From: Blastomyces gilchristii SLH14081
Lineage: Eukaryota > Ascomycota > Eurotiomycetes > Onygenales > Ajellomycetaceae
Assembly (NCBI RefSeq): GCF_000003855.2
Contig: NW_003101666.1
Location: forward strand, 785,129 to 849,128
Length of the DNA stretch: 64,000 bases
Direction: 5' to 3'
The translations under genes were made by a program, and so were the position numbers. The notes beneath the pieces were generated by a model. That model made no database searches and had not been told where the DNA came from. It saw only the letters and a list, made by a program, of their open reading frames with translations. This document shows positions 1 through 11,927 of the stretch, piece after piece (position 1 is the stretch's first letter; every line of letters begins with the position of its first letter).

Positions 1-1412
1 GGAATTCTCAATGCACATGCCTTCTTCAACGCAACATATGGAGGTTTTCTGAGCGCCGATGTCTACCACGCAGGCTGAAGTATACCCGGCCCCAAACGTT
101 CCTGAGAGACTCTCCTGCACAAAACATACTCGCGCAAACCCAAACTCTCGCATCAGCATCTCCAAAATCTGAGTAACGTACGCTCGTTCGTAGAGGTCGG
201 GAATTACGAACACGCACGAGTACTGACTCCAATCCTTTTTGCCGGTCAAGTTCAGCTGGGTTTTCATGGCATCCTCGAGGATGAGTGCGATATCGAGGAA
301 CAATAAAGTCTTATTATCATAATCTCTTTCGTTAAGCCACCCATGTCTGATCGGCCAAAAAAGCTTATATCGAGGTTTGGAATAGTCGGGTATTCTGAGG
401 GCAGCTTCCCCAGTCAGGTACTCAGGAGCTTCCTCCGGGTCAGAGGGGATTTCCGTCCATTCGATACGCATTGGGTCATTATGCTCGGAAATGGTTTCAG
501 GAACGGTTCGGCGATTATAATTGACCACCATTTCTTTCGAGTTCGGGAGTGTTCTCCTTTTGTTTGCGCGCATATGCGCTTTGAGTTCCGCGGACATCGT
601 GGTGTATTGTGACGCAAACTGTTTGTAGAAAGTTTTGTCAGTGACAGCCTAGAAATTCTAATGGACATACATATAACAGACTTCTGGACCAAACATCTTC
701 TCCGGCTCCATAAACTGTCCACCATCAAGCTTCAACCGTTTCGGCTTAGGCTCACCACCACCCTCTTCGGCTTCGTTTTCATGGGACTTCCGCGCGATGA
801 CCATAGGCGTGGTTTTGGGCAACGCATCGCTTGCGAGACCGATTCGTAGGTTCTGGCTTCCCACATGCATAACGATAGTTTTGGAGCCCACCAGCTCCTC
901 AGCGGACTCCCCATTTGCGCCTTCCCCGGTGTCTCCGTCTGCGTCTAGCTCGGGTTCTGGTAAGGGAAGCTCGGTTTTCGCCATTGCAAGTGCTCTATCT
1001 CTATCCTTGGCGCTTTTAGTCATGCGATTGCGGTTCTCTTCATTTTGAAGTCGGTAGGCGAGGATTTGATCGTCTCGCTTTAGGTACTCTCTAAATTATG
1101 CGATTCAGCATTGCGGCATAAATTATTAGCACAAGCCCAATTTCTCCGGTTTCTGATGGTATTATTATAGAACTTTGAATGGAATTATATAGGTCATGCT
1201 TACGTGTAGTAATTCTTCTGATTAATAGGAGGAACTTGTGGCCAGCTCGTAAGGCCCATGTTGTTGTTGAATCTCGCCAGTCCTATACCACCCAGCATGT
1301 GAGAGTCAGCACCATAGCAGTCGATATAGTCTTCCCGTTTGCCTCGAAGAGACGAGAACATACCCTCTTTCCTTAGCATTTCCCCGCTGGCCCCTGATTT
1401 CTTGCCCACCAT
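1..1412 (-). CDS. arp8: Actin-related protein 8 (INO80 complex), 5' part, runs off the left edge
   Basis: N-terminal 385 residues of Arp8, the nuclear actin-like subunit of the INO80 chromatin remodeller, which binds nucleosomes together with actin and Arp4. Exons on the minus strand: 1412-1364, 1282-1204, 1090-682 and 618-1 (continuing outside). The phases join exactly (49+79+409 nt = 179 codons, then 206 codons). Family landmarks seen: start MVGKKSG, the SWPQVPPINQKNYYTEYLKR stretch across intron 2, MTKSAKDRDRALAMAKTELP, SKTIVMHVGSQNLRIGLASD (first actin-fold strand, phosphate-loop region), and near the edge VCFVQESL and VVDIGAQKTSICCVEEG (second phosphate loop). Intron 1 has GTATGT...TGCTGAC...TAG. 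Intron 3 (681-619) uses donor GTCTGT, which alone keeps the family reading GPE-FASQY; the nearby GTATGT would shift the frame. The 3' end is missing only because the window ends. Identification is from recalled family sequence, not a search. Confidence 0.95.
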
Positions 1413-2393
1413 CTTGATATGATATGTTGTAGTCCGCGCAAGGCAGGTCGAACTTCAAATAGGGCGAAGGATAGGCGGGTTGACGAATGAAAGTGCAACT
1501 GCGAATGAGATCACTATAGACAGCGGTGCAGATGGTAGTAGTCTCGCGAAATATCTTTAGGACGCGGAGATGAATTTCGTAATGGAAGTGGCGGTGCTAA
1601 TTCAGATAGTTCGCCTCGTAGGAATCCCGCAAGTGGATAAACGAGTATAGACGTAGCGCAGGCCGTGGAAATTGAGAGATGACAAGCAGCCCGGGAGGTT
1701 CCAATGAAGCCTGAATTAATAAGGCGTTCTCTTCAGATCTGTCAGATCTGCCGCCCGTTCTGGTGTTGCGGGGTGGTCCAGTTGGCGGAGGGTGGTTGTT
1801 GCATGAAGGCAATGAAGGCAATCGGCGCATCAAAGGAATAAATATGATCCTCGTTGGGCCAAGACCAGCAACAGCGTCCATGCGCGGCTAAAACGCCCAC
1901 CACGGACCAAGCTCCGGCCATTTGTTAAATAACAACCTGGAGCAAACTTTAGCTTTTATAAATATGCGCTCAACAGCTCTAACATCCGCGCTCACGACAA
2001 CAACAACAACAGCCCTTCTTTTTCACCTATGCTTCATGCTATTCGCCTGCATTGCGTATTGATTTAATCCTCCTTATTTAATACCCGCTTTCCCTCTGAA
2101 ACATCCGCTCGAAGCCAGCTCTTCCGGTTCTCACACAACGTCATTCAATACGCTCTCTCCGGATTTTGAGCCTACGCCTCCTATTTGCACACGAACACAA
2201 CAATCAGATTGAGATAAACAGACTGCCTTGCTTTGGCTTTAAAGACTACTCTTTTCTCCGGGTCTGTCACTTGGTTGACCTAGTGAAACCTGCGTCTCTG
2301 GAAGACGACAGATATCCCTCTCTTCCGCCTCCTCTCGGCTTCCGTTTCGTTTCCTAGTAGTTTTATATACTCTTTTTTACGCCTCAAGCAATC
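1413..2393. promoter_or_regulatory. Divergent intergenic region between arp8 and arl1
   Basis: About 1 kb separates the two divergent start codons, so it must hold both promoters and 5' leaders. It contains a CAA-rich stretch near 1998-2012 and pyrimidine-rich stretches close to the arl1 start (2315-2380), common in fungal 5' leaders. A 94-codon open frame on the minus strand (1881-1597) has no recognisable protein character and I treat it as chance. No clear TATA box or operator could be assigned. Confidence 0.5.
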
Positions 2394-3313
2394 ATGGGCG
2401 GATCGATATCAAGATTACTGTCAGGCTTGTTTTGGACAAAGAAGGAAATCCGGATCTTGATTTTGGGGCTTGTGAGTATTGGAGAATCCCGTTTGACGGG
2501 GAATATACCGGATATTTTCTTAGATGAAGGGTTAACAGTCCCGGGTTTTTTTGGTTTTATTTAGGATAATGCTGGCAAGACAACGTTACTCTATAGATTA
2601 AAGGTATGGGTCCATATCTCCTTGTAGGTGTAATGTTGTATTGACAACATCTCTAATCTCCATCTAGATCGGCGAAGTCGTCACAACCATCCCAACAATC
2701 GGCTTCAATGTTGAATCTGTCACATACAAAAACCTCAATTTCAACGTCTGGGTATGTTTCTGGGCCTCTACTCCCCCCTCCATGCTTTTCTCCGTCTCCT
2801 TGCTTTTCTCCGTCTCCTTTTCTTCGCAATGCTTTCCACCCACCCCCTAAAATATATCTAACGCAAACGAAAATAGGACCTGGGCGGACAAACCTCCATC
2901 CGCCCTTACTGGAGATGTTACTATGCCAATACTGCCGCTGTGATCTTCGTCATTGACTCCACCGACATCGAACGGCTCGGGACGGCCTCAGATGAACTAG
3001 CCGCAATGCTGAACGAGGAGGAACTCCGCGATGCCGCGCTGCTCGTCTTCGCGAATAAGCAGGACCAGCCGGGCGCAAAGGGTGCTGGGGAGATTTCCGA
3101 GGCGTTGAAGTTGGGTGAGCTGCGGGATCGTAACTGGAGTATTGTAGCGTGTTCTGCTATTGATGGGAAGGGAATTGAGGAAGGGATGGATTGGTTGGTG
3201 GTAAGTATCATGGCCGATTCGTGAAACGGATTCCGAATGACTACTCTTACCCGGATAACTAATAATACTTTGTTTTCGTCATCTAGCAAACGGTTCAATC
3301 GGAAAATTCATAA
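2394..3313 (+). CDS. arl1: Arf-like GTPase Arl1
   Basis: Small GTPase of the Arf family, 183 residues, in five exons: 2394-2471, 2565-2603, 2668-2751, 2877-3200 and 3287-3313. All junctions are GT-AG and the sum (552 nt) is in frame. Arl1 acts at the trans-Golgi, where the GTP form recruits GRIP-domain golgins and effectors. Visible signatures: Gly2 (N-myristoylation site, MGGS), P-loop GLDNAGKT (residues 25-32), switch I TIGFNVE with Thr49, DLGGQ (68-72), guanine-specificity motif NKQD (127-130) and CSAIDGKG (159-166). [16 protein letters not shown] and the overall sequence point to Arl1 rather than Arf1, Arl2 or Arl3. Introns 1-4 carry typical donors (GTGAGT, GTATGG, GTATGT, GTAAGT); CTAAC or CTAAT branch-like sites are seen in introns 3 and 4. 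It is transcribed away from arp8. Confidence 0.96.
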
Positions 3314-4698
3314 GCAGGCAAAGAATTGGCGTAGAAACGGAACATCCTCATGGCGTTTCGGATTTCGGATTCTTTCTCTTTTTTTGTCCATTCGCTATTA
3401 CATCCCTCTTCCCTTTTCTTACCTCATTCCTCTCTCTTTACCTCACAGCCTATTTTTCCATTCCCTTTGATACCTATTTGATAGAACTGAATACGAACAT
3501 ATTAGTCGCAACGACCCAACCCAACCCTGTCACCTATAATCTCCCGTTCGGCTAAGGTATGAGGATGAACTGCTCCGGGCGGTCGCTGTTCTACTTTTGA
3601 TGGGTAGATATCAGTTTCTTCTAACGTCCTCTGGCTAAATCTAGCGGGGAATGAACGCTATTTCGTGAAGCCGAGGTGGGGTGGGAGAGGAGAGCTTTTG
3701 GATAGTTCCATGAGACGAAGAGTAATAGGTATATGGAGTAGTTATACAAAAAGTAAAAATGAAATAAGAGCGGAAAACTTCATAGGTAGTAACTTGATTC
3801 CTGCTTTTAAACAATAAAGGGACGAAAAGAATAACATATAACGTTACTAATTATTAAAGCTATGGGCGAGGTACGTTGACAAAAATATACATATACATGC
3901 AGGACAAGAAGACCCTTTCCACCATAAGGATTATTGAGGAACCAAATCGCATATAACCTCAAGGAGCACCATTAAGTATTAGATTAGCCCTTAGACAAAA
4001 AATAAAGGAGAAAATGTCAAAATTAACCGAGAACATTTTCGAGTAATACCATTCAAACTTTTTGTAAACGATTTTCAAGTTATTTCCCATTTTTTTTTTT
4101 TCTTTTTGCTCCTTGTTCACTTCTAGTAAAGCACTTTTGTCTCTTTTCTTTTCTTCGCTCTTCCGCTCTTTTCTGTTTTCTTTCGACTTGCTCGGTTCGG
4201 TATCATATCTTCTCTATGTCACCGCAGGGAAAGTAATTTAAAATTGGGAATATGGAAGTCCGAGAGTGTGTAACAGGAGGATGAGGAAAGTAGCTCTCGA
4301 AGTCAGGTTTTCGGAGGTAGGTAACGAAGCAGGGATAACTTAGAGGAAATGAAAAAAAATAAAATTAAGTTAATTGGGTACAGACGCCTTGCAGGTAAAA
4401 TAAAACTATTAAGACTGGCGGAAAAAAAAAAAAATTAATTAAGTCATGGAGAGATTAAGAGAGAATAGAAAAGAGAAAATATTAATGTGTCCCAAAGCGA
4501 GGTGAGTGTTAAAATGAAATAAAGGGGGGAATAGCGAACACCAGGTCACACACGAAAAGGACATACTTGAAAAGTTTGTTCTGTGGTTGGCGTCGGTTGT
4601 GCATTTGTTGGACGGAATATAAAACAATACTACTGCTATGCAATGTATATAAATGATGAGCAAACTGGGCAAATCAGCAATGGCGATTGCATGATTAT
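3314..4698. other. Convergent intergenic region (3' ends of arl1 and the sugar transporter)
   Basis: No coding frame with protein character is visible. The stretch holds the two 3' UTRs, with several A/T homopolymers (T-run near 4090-4100, A-run near 4421-4433) and AATAAA-like signals (for example near 3814). The open frames here are short and compositionally random. Confidence 0.6.
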
Positions 4699-6927
4699 CT
4701 AGGTACTGCGACTGGACCCAGACGCGGTACGCTCTGTGGGGTTAAAGTTGACCTTGCTGGTCAGGTTGGCGGCACCGGCACCGGAGCCAGCCCCGGTCCT
4801 CGCTGGGACGTCTTGCATAGCAATATTTGCGTGTATCCTGGTACGCTCAGAAAATGTATGCTTGGCCTCGACATCGCCCCGTTCAGCTGCGATGGTTTCC
4901 TTTGTGGTAACGCGTGTTTTCCATGCTGGAGTGCTTGTGTTGAAGATATCTTCGACGGCTTCGAGGGATTTTCCTGCTGTTTCTGGGAAGGCGAAGAAAA
5001 CGTGGATGGTCATTGCAGCACAGAAGGCGCCAAAGACTGGTTGTGCGTTAGTCTTTACGTATTTTAAAGGGGAGAGGCGAGAAAAAGAAAAAGATGGGGG
5101 GTGGGATTTTCTAGACTTACTCATATATGCCTTCCACTGGATATTTTCAAAGGCTGGCGGGACGAAGTAGGACAGGGCAAAGTTGAATATCCAGTTGGAG
5201 GACGTGCAAAGTGCGACAGCCTTTCCGCGGAAGCGGAGAGGGAACAGCTCCGGTGGATAGATCCAGGAAACGGGGCCCCAGGTCGGAGCGAAGGAGGCCA
5301 CAAAGAGGAAGGTACAGGCCACGACAGCTTTGGCGGGGGCACCCTGGTTGACAGCCCATGATACTGCTTTGACTCCGTTGATACCCCCGGGCACATAGTG
5401 GCCGTTGGCTCCCATGATGCCGCCTGTAGCAAACATCCAAACACACATGAGGATTCCTCCAGCTAGGAGAGTGGGACGCCGGCCCCATCTGTCCACCCAG
5501 ATAAGAGCGGGAACGGTCATAGCGACGTCTGAAAAGAATGGTTAGCTGAGAGTACCTTTGAGGGATATCTATCCTTTTTGGGGGCCATACTAATGATGAA
5601 TTGAATCGAGGATGATACAAGCAAGGTGTTGCCTCTCAATCCAGCCATTGCGAATACGTAGGTAATCTAGGGCGAAATTAGTATGTTAACGAAGGGTGAT
5701 TTTATTTTGAAATTAACGAGCCGCGAATATAGCTCGCCAATATAAACTGAATGGATTGTTTGCCTACATAATACATCATCACGTTCATACCGGTCAACTG
5801 GCTCCAAATCTGAGTGAAGACACCAACGTGAGTTCGGAAAATCATGTTCCGTTTGAGGAGATCGAAATAACTGCGCAGGTTAGAATCATATTTTGCTCTA
5901 AGTTATAGTGGGAAGGGAAGTCAAAATAAAGTATAGGGGTGCATACGTGGTCTCGTTAGTTGACTCCAGTTTTACGAAGTCGCCGATTTCTTGCAGTTCG
6001 GCTCTGACGAAGGGATGGTTAGCATCACCTTTGCCATGGATGCCGGCTATAATTCTTTCAGTTTCATTCCACTGGTTCTTTTTGGCAAGCCAGCGAGGAG
6101 ATTCAGGCATGAAGAAAAGCGCAAAGAGGAGAAAGATGCCGGGAATCATTTGGAGGGCCCAAGGGAGTCTGAAGGCCGTTGTTCCGTTTGCTGGCCCGAT
6201 GAATGTACACCCATATGACATATAGAACATAATCAAGATGCCTTTTGTTGGTTGGCATGTGTTAGTAGTCAATAAGGAATCCGGGAACTGAAAAGCGGCT
6301 AGACTTACCCCATGTGATAGCCCACTGTTGTGCGCCCACTAATCTGCCTCTTCGCGAGGGAGGAGCCAGTTCAGAAATGTAGACGGGGACTTGAGCAGAG
6401 CAAATACCAACAGCGAAGCCGTTGATAAAACGTCCAGCTACGAGCATACCAATATTTTGAGCCGCAGCGGAGATTATACTTCCGATAATCCTATGAGAGG
6501 AGGTAAGTAAAAACTCCCGTAGATTCTGTTTCAGGGATTCCACAAACCAAAATAAAGAGCCGACTTGGATCGATTTCTTTCGGCCAAGGATATCTGACAG
6601 GTATCCGGAAACAAGAGCGCCAACCCAGGAACCACCGGGCATGGCAGCGGTGATACCGCCTTGGGTAGAGGGTCTAGGGCCGCTACAGCGGGTACCATCC
6701 GGGTTGTCTGGGGTTATCACCCCGTAATAGTCTGGACCTTGGTTAAAGTAGCAAAGGTACTGTGAGGTCGAGATGCTGAACGGAGAGAGCGGTCAGCATC
6801 AAGGATGCACCGCAAAACTGGGCACTGTAACTAACATAGCAGACATAGAGCTGATATCAAAACCGAACAAGCCACCGCCGATCACGGCAACAGCCGCGAT
6901 GGCATATATGTTCGTAAACTCTTTCAT
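4699..6927 (-). CDS. MFS sugar transporter (SP family, hexose transporter-like)
   Basis: Twelve-helix sugar:H+ symporter or facilitator of the SP family, 573 residues, plasma membrane expected. Exons on the minus strand: 6927-6836, 6775-6548, 6490-6309, 6241-5947, 5870-5768, 5666-5591, 5528-5121 and 5036-4699 (1722 nt in frame). Motifs in order: GGGLFGFDISSMSA in helix 1, TQGGITAAMPGGSW, SDILGRKK (loop 2-3), GRFINGFAVGICSAQVP, ELAPPSRRGRLVGAQQW, PESPRWL (about residue 213), QIWSQLTGMNVMMYYITYVF (helix 7), DRWGRRPTLL, WGPVSWIYPPELFPLRFRGK and PETAGKSLE (about 479). A hydrophilic tail of about 85 residues follows. I chose ATG 6927 (MKEFTNIY): the frame stays open upstream to about 7023 but has no ATG before an in-frame TAG, so a different start would need an extra 5' intron. 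Introns 2 (6547-6491) and 5 (donor GTAGGC) are less canonical but restore family sequence. Substrate cannot be fixed from sequence. Confidence 0.9.
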
Positions 6928-8730
6928 TTTGTAGAGTGCTGCCCAGGTGTCTGGTAGCTCAGTTTGTGAATTATTAGCAGCTAAAGTAGAGCTCTCGATG
7001 AGTGGGATTAGCAGAGAGAGCAAAGTTGAGGGCTACAAGCAGCGAAGTAGAAATTTGCGGCGGACTGAGGTATAGCAAATGATAGAGTAGTTTTGAAGTG
7101 CATGGAATATTCTGGTCATAGATGAGATATCAAGAGAAGTAGGTGAAGTAGAAGTTGTGAGAAGGAATCATTCTCGCGATCAGGTAGAGCTCTATGCATG
7201 TAACCTAGCGGCAAGCTGCAAGATCTCAGGCTCCATAAATGGGCGGACAACTAGATGTCAAAAGCTTAGCGGAGTTCCGCGGGGCCCCCATTCAGCGGAC
7301 GTGGAGAAGCTATAACGCAAGGAAGGTTTGGGTGATCCCAAGTTAGAGGGTCATTCATCCCTTGCTAACTCGGGGACTTAACCAGAAGCTAATGTTGAAA
7401 CCAAGGAATCGGCGTACCGAGATTCGTTCGATAAAGGTATATAAACCCTAAAACATTGTGATCTGGTAATTATTTTATAGTCCGGCGAATGTCCATATTG
7501 ATGCATTCTAACGTTGAATCTGCGTGTCATTAGACGTGCCCTTAACTTGTTTTCGAAATACAAGCAAGGATAAATGCATTGTAAAAGTTCCAAAATAGTA
7601 TGGAAAGGCTATTCGCTTGTTTTGGCCCCAGAGATGTAGTTAGTTTAGCACATTTCAAGTATGAATGGGGGGAAACTCCAGAAACGGATCGGGCAGCAAT
7701 GATGGCGGATATCCCGCACAACTACAAATGCCATCCATTAACAGCCAATTCAAAGCCTCTCCCACACCTCTTGACTCCCATTTCAGCTTGATAAGTTCGA
7801 GGTGACTCTGGGTGACTACGTGATTCGTTAGGAGCGAAGTGGAACAAATCCCACCCTCTAGGTACTGAATAAGGAGGGAAGTCTGTGGGTCAATTTTAAG
7901 TGACAGGGATTCGTTAACTCTATGCACTAGGCGGCTGTCAGTTGAAAGTATCTTGCCAGCTGTTGCCGAATTTGAGGAAACAAGAGTTTAAAGTGCTGTT
8001 GATAAAAAGCTGAGGATGACAATGCCTGTGCACTTGAGGCTTACAACAAACTTTGGACTAACTGAATACATAACAAGCGATCGGCAACTAACTAAGCTAG
8101 TTAAGTTACTTAACTAGCCCTCAATAAGCCTCCATGCCAAGACTTCCCGAGTCGGCAAGCCGAACGGCCCCGGAGCTTTTATTTCGTCAACTTCCCCACA
8201 CAATGCGTTTACGTCGCATAGGACCCTGTGAAGAATATAATCCGGCGGCGGCATTTGACTGCTGTTTTTGTCATACTACCATGAAATTACATTAAAAGGG
8301 GGGCATATTTTATCCACACGAAAACGAGGCCACCACAGAACTAAAAAACGTCAAAAAAGAAAAACCTTGTCCATAGACCATAGAAATCTCCTTGAACGGG
8401 GGTTATCATCCATCAAGCTGCTGATAGAAGCCTATACTCTCGTCTACACAATTAGTTATTGGACACCTTTTGCTGGTTCTGAACTTAAACGTCAAACCTT
8501 TCTCAAAAGCTTCTAATTTCATCAACCAATATTGGAGGGAGCCAACTTTTTTGGACGGCTGGAGGCCGATTTAGGCTATTGGAGCAGACGATACATAGCT
8601 ATCCATGGATTTCAGTTAAACTGTGCCAATCAACTGTAGCTCTGATGCCTCTACAGATTGGTGGAACGGCTCTCACGGCCAGTCACAGAGACAAGACGGG
8701 TGATTCTTGTATTAATGAAAAGCTGCTGAA

Positions 8731-8770
8731 TTTTAATTTAATTTAATTAATTAATTAATTTTTATTAAAA
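8731..8770. repeat. TTAA/ATT microsatellite-like AT run
   Basis: A pure A/T stretch built from repeated TTAA and TTTAA units. It has no coding potential and lies in the gene-poor interval upstream of catalase. Confidence 0.7.
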
Positions 8771-10335
8771 ATTACTCGCGAAGTGCATTCATGCCTCCAG
8801 TATTCACCATCTCCAGCCAGACTGCAAGACAGATTCATTTCCTCAAGTCTGACAGAACTGGTTGCCAATAAGTAGAATTGAAAGAAGATGGGGTAAGGAC
8901 TCTGCTATTTTCTGAGTATTTGACTATGCAAAAATTCCAGTATTTCCCTCCTCAAAGTGAAAGGAAAAGGGGATGGCTGAAACAGTAAACCAAGAGGGAA
9001 TCAAACAGTTTAGTCCCAGCTCTCCTATTCCCAGGAAGAAGGAAAATTCCCCCTTCCCTCCTATGTGTCCCCTCCATCAAAACGTTCCCATCTGATCTCA
9101 GTGTCCTGTCCTTCTTGCGCTCGCACCGGGTGTACATCAGCAGTAGCATGATCCTGATTGGAATAAGTAGTGTCACCTCTTGAAAAGTGTCACGGGGTTA
9201 AATCTAGTATCTCATTAAGATACCTCTAATCCCATCCTAGATGCCCAAGGGTAATACAATGATTTTAAATGATTTCAAACCCTCTCTCTATACAATTATA
9301 CAATCGTGCTCTTCAAAAAGGATTCCTGCAGCTCGGTAGTATGATGCAAAAGGTCGAGAATTTCAACGACCAGATCTCTCAGTCGCGTGAGAGACTTTTT
9401 GCTTAATTTGTAAAGCTTCATAGACAGAGAAGGCCAACAAGAAACAACAGTGAGCCATGGTCATAACCAGCCTAAGATCTGATTCTCACATGGTTCATAA
9501 CCATACATGTAGCACAGGACCTATCCGATTGTGGATTATTAATATTGAGCATCATCCAGGCTGAATGACCCTTTATCGCCACCTGAGGACCCACTGCCGC
9601 TGGGGAGGGAAGAGCAATGCATCTGAGGTATCCATTTCTTCAACACAATCAAAACGCGTTTAGTTTTCTCTTGCCTCAAAGCAAACTGGGAGGCATCCAG
9701 GATAATTATGAAAGCTAGGGCTGGGCGGGCGGTAGGATGAGATAGCTCCATTAGGATCCATCGCTTAGACCGTATAGACAGGTTTTAATAATGCGATGAC
9801 GGCGCCCTTGTGGGAAAAAGTAAGGAAGTTGTCCCTCTGGAAAGCGCAGAGCATTTTTGAACATACTGGAGGCTTTTTCTTTCTTGGCCCACATTCCTCA
9901 GAGAAGAGTTAGATCCAATGTTTTTGATCTGTAACGGTGAATATCTCAGTGTCGGGCGGTCACATCCTATCCTCGAGGTAATAATATGCTTGTTGATCTT
10001 GTAGATGGGCCCGCCCCACAGTGCCTGGAGATAGAAAGCTGATCTGCTTCGTGTTGGGCGGCGTATATCGCGCACATCCGGAGTAACTACTCATGCGCTG
10101 ATTACCCGCGCTATCAGGGGGTGCTCAGCCCCATCTACTAAATAACTACCTGTGAAAAGTAACAGCCTTTTTGCTGTCCTAGCCATGGAGCGGGATTTTA
10201 ATCCTACTGCTATCGGTTGATTGTATATAGCGTAATGATCAGTTTAACTGTACTGGCTTTGTCCATGAGAGAGTATAGATGTAATGAAACTTTTCTATCT
10301 CGACAAAACAACCTTGCAATTTGATTACAGCAGTC

Positions 10336-10450
10336 TATAGACCCCTCTCAGGGGATAGAGGCCCCAGGTATAGAAATCCCAAAGTATAGAGACTCTCTGG
10401 ATATAGAGAACCCCCCCTGAATAGAGGCGGCCTGGATAGAGACCCGCTGA
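10336..10450. repeat. Degenerate short tandem repeat with TATAGAG/ATAGAG core
   Basis: Seven recurrences of TATAG or ATAGAG at 14-19 nt spacing, each followed by a C/G-rich spacer that often ends CAGG, CTGG or CTGA. The composition differs from the surroundings. Neither strand reads as protein. It could be a minisatellite or the subterminal repeat array of a DNA transposon; I cannot tell which. Confidence 0.6.
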
Positions 10451-10654
10451 ACCAGGTATGGTTCATTAAAAATAAGTTTAGACACTTCCGGGTCTAGAAC
10501 TCCCCTGATGTGGGTCATTATTTCATCCAACTTCCAATGAGAAGATCTCAATTACTACGCATAGTAATACAATCAGTATCATCAATAATAATGTGTGCTC
10601 ATCGTAATTAATGCTAATAATGTAGTATGAAATACCCATTTGACCCAAATGTCA

Positions 10655-11134
10655 CTATGCTGCCGTATTGATGCAATCGGACCGGGATGCCGTATGGGGC
10701 AAATAAGGCCGCAAGCGTAGAGTCCCCATTCTCCCTGTATCAAACCCAACGGAAGTCCGCCGGAAAATGCAATAAATTCCTATATCCTGGCCACAAAGAC
10801 CAATAGCTCTATCTAGCCATGGCAAATTCCCGCCCGTTGGCTGGAAGTTTTCTAGAATGTCCATGGCTAAAGTTAGCTCGCTTCCGAGGTAAGATTGATT
10901 CAACCACTGGCAAAGAGCGCTATTTTCCAGATGGGATGGCCTGAGATATCCAGGGTACTGACTCCGTGTTACCGATATCTCTATCTTAGCTAATTTTCGA
11001 ATATTGTTGCTCCCTCCAACCAACCCTGGGCATATGGTCCATATGATAGAACAGCAGTGGAAGCTGTGGCAGCAAGGGGGCCGGTAGGTAAGCAGCCGTG
11101 AAGAAAAAAGTAGGTAGTAGTAGCAGTTAAGCAA
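10655..11134 (-). CDS. Unrecognised open frame (159 codons), doubtful gene
   Basis: Longest open frame in the 5-kb gene-poor interval. The first third is pyrimidine-rich and low in complexity (many Tyr, Leu, Cys, Ser), typical of a chance frame. The middle (about residues 60-130) is more protein-like, with stretches such as ELTLAMDILENF and GGNLPWLDRAIGLCGQD, loosely reminiscent of the C-terminal part of fungal Zn-cluster regulators. That resemblance is only an impression. No upstream exon with a matching splice site was evident. It may be a gene fragment or pseudogene; it is given as a candidate only. Confidence 0.2.
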   Translation of the reverse strand: MLNCYYYLLFSSRLLTYRPPCCHSFHCCSIIWTICPGLVGGSNNIRKLAKIEISVTRSQYPGYLRPSHLENSALCQWLNQSYLGSELTLAMDILENFQPTGGNLPWLDRAIGLCGQDIGIYCIFRRTSVGFDTGRMGTLRLRPYLPHTASRSDCINTAA

Positions 11135-11649
11135 TCCTACATAAAAGTAAGTGGGAGTTCAGGGACAAGCAATCCTTGGAACATTTTCTTCTGACCTATA
11201 AGTTAACTAGGACTGCCGTGATTGGCAGGGTGTTGATGGCCCGTCAGCATTAGCCGACTGCGCTATGGGTCAATGCCAGGTGCGGGGTGAACGGGATGAA
11301 TTACCCACCTAGGTATGCTCCTGAAGTTAACTAGAAACGAGAAGATGTTCTATTTTTGTATATCTGTAAACGTGGCAAGTAGGGTGCTGTGGCAAGAAAG
11401 CACAGGTATTTTACCAGATCTATGCTGAAGTATAGTATATAGAAACTTGGGGCGATTCCAACGGCTAAACGGAGGTACCTCCAGTGTTCAACCAAAATGC
11501 TAGGCGGCGCATGTAACTAACTACCTGTCTCAGGCTGTCTGTGATGCGAAGTTTTCCCCCGCAGCGCCAGCACACGACTCGACTGCCTGCTTGACTACCG
11601 GTACCCCACTCCCGGCGATCCCCAACAAACGCGGCTCTCGGCGATATGT

Positions 11650-11927
11650 CTGGAGGATGTTATGTGTGTTGGAGTATAGTATATAAAGACTCCCCCTTTC
11701 CCCTCCTTTCCGCACCGCCCGATCGTTCCTCTTCCCAATGTCTCGCTGCCCAAGGTTTGTATAGGTATCTATTTCCTGGCCTTTCGTGGCATCACATCTC
11801 GTCATCCCATCCTGTGACTTCCCATCCCCTTCCACCAATATAAGAGGCAATCTACTGTAACTATCAAAGCTTCTCTACTGTCTCATTATCAATCCTGTAG
11901 ACATCTAGTGTCACCAACACCGCCATC
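11650..11927 (+). promoter_or_regulatory. Catalase promoter and 5' leader
   Basis: Region directly upstream of the catalase ATG. It contains pyrimidine tracts (about 11690-11740), CCAATATAAGAGG near 11834-11846, which could combine a CCAAT-like and a TATA-like element, and a C/T/A-rich leader ending CCGCCATCATG. No stress-factor site can be assigned with confidence. Confidence 0.45.

Larger units (their letters stand above)
6928..11927. other. Five-kb region without a recognisable gene
   Basis: Base composition is normal for the genic part of the window, so this is not decayed transposon of the kind seen after 14.3 kb. All open frames are below 160 codons and I recognise none. It holds the 5' region of the sugar transporter (6928 to about 7300), a TTAA microsatellite (8731-8770), a degenerate TATAGAG repeat (10336-10450), one longer minus-strand frame (11134-10655) and the catalase promoter (near 11650-11927). 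A gene with many short exons could be missed by eye. Confidence 0.5.

Noticed and set aside
343..1048. Plus-strand open frames of 60-89 codons
   Set aside because: They are shadows of arp8 coding exons on the minus strand; codon use and recognisable protein are on the minus strand.
1597..1881. 94-codon minus-strand frame between arp8 and arl1
   Set aside because: No recognisable protein character and it occupies the divergent promoter; arp8 start is already placed at 1412.
6928..7023. N-terminal extension of the sugar transporter
   Set aside because: The open frame begins at TTG 7023 with an in-frame TAG just upstream and no ATG; ATG 6927 gives the family-like start MKEFTNIY.
8268..8516. 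82-codon plus-strand frame rich in Lys/Arg
   Set aside because: No family resemblance, no matching exons, and a composition expected from an A-rich stretch.
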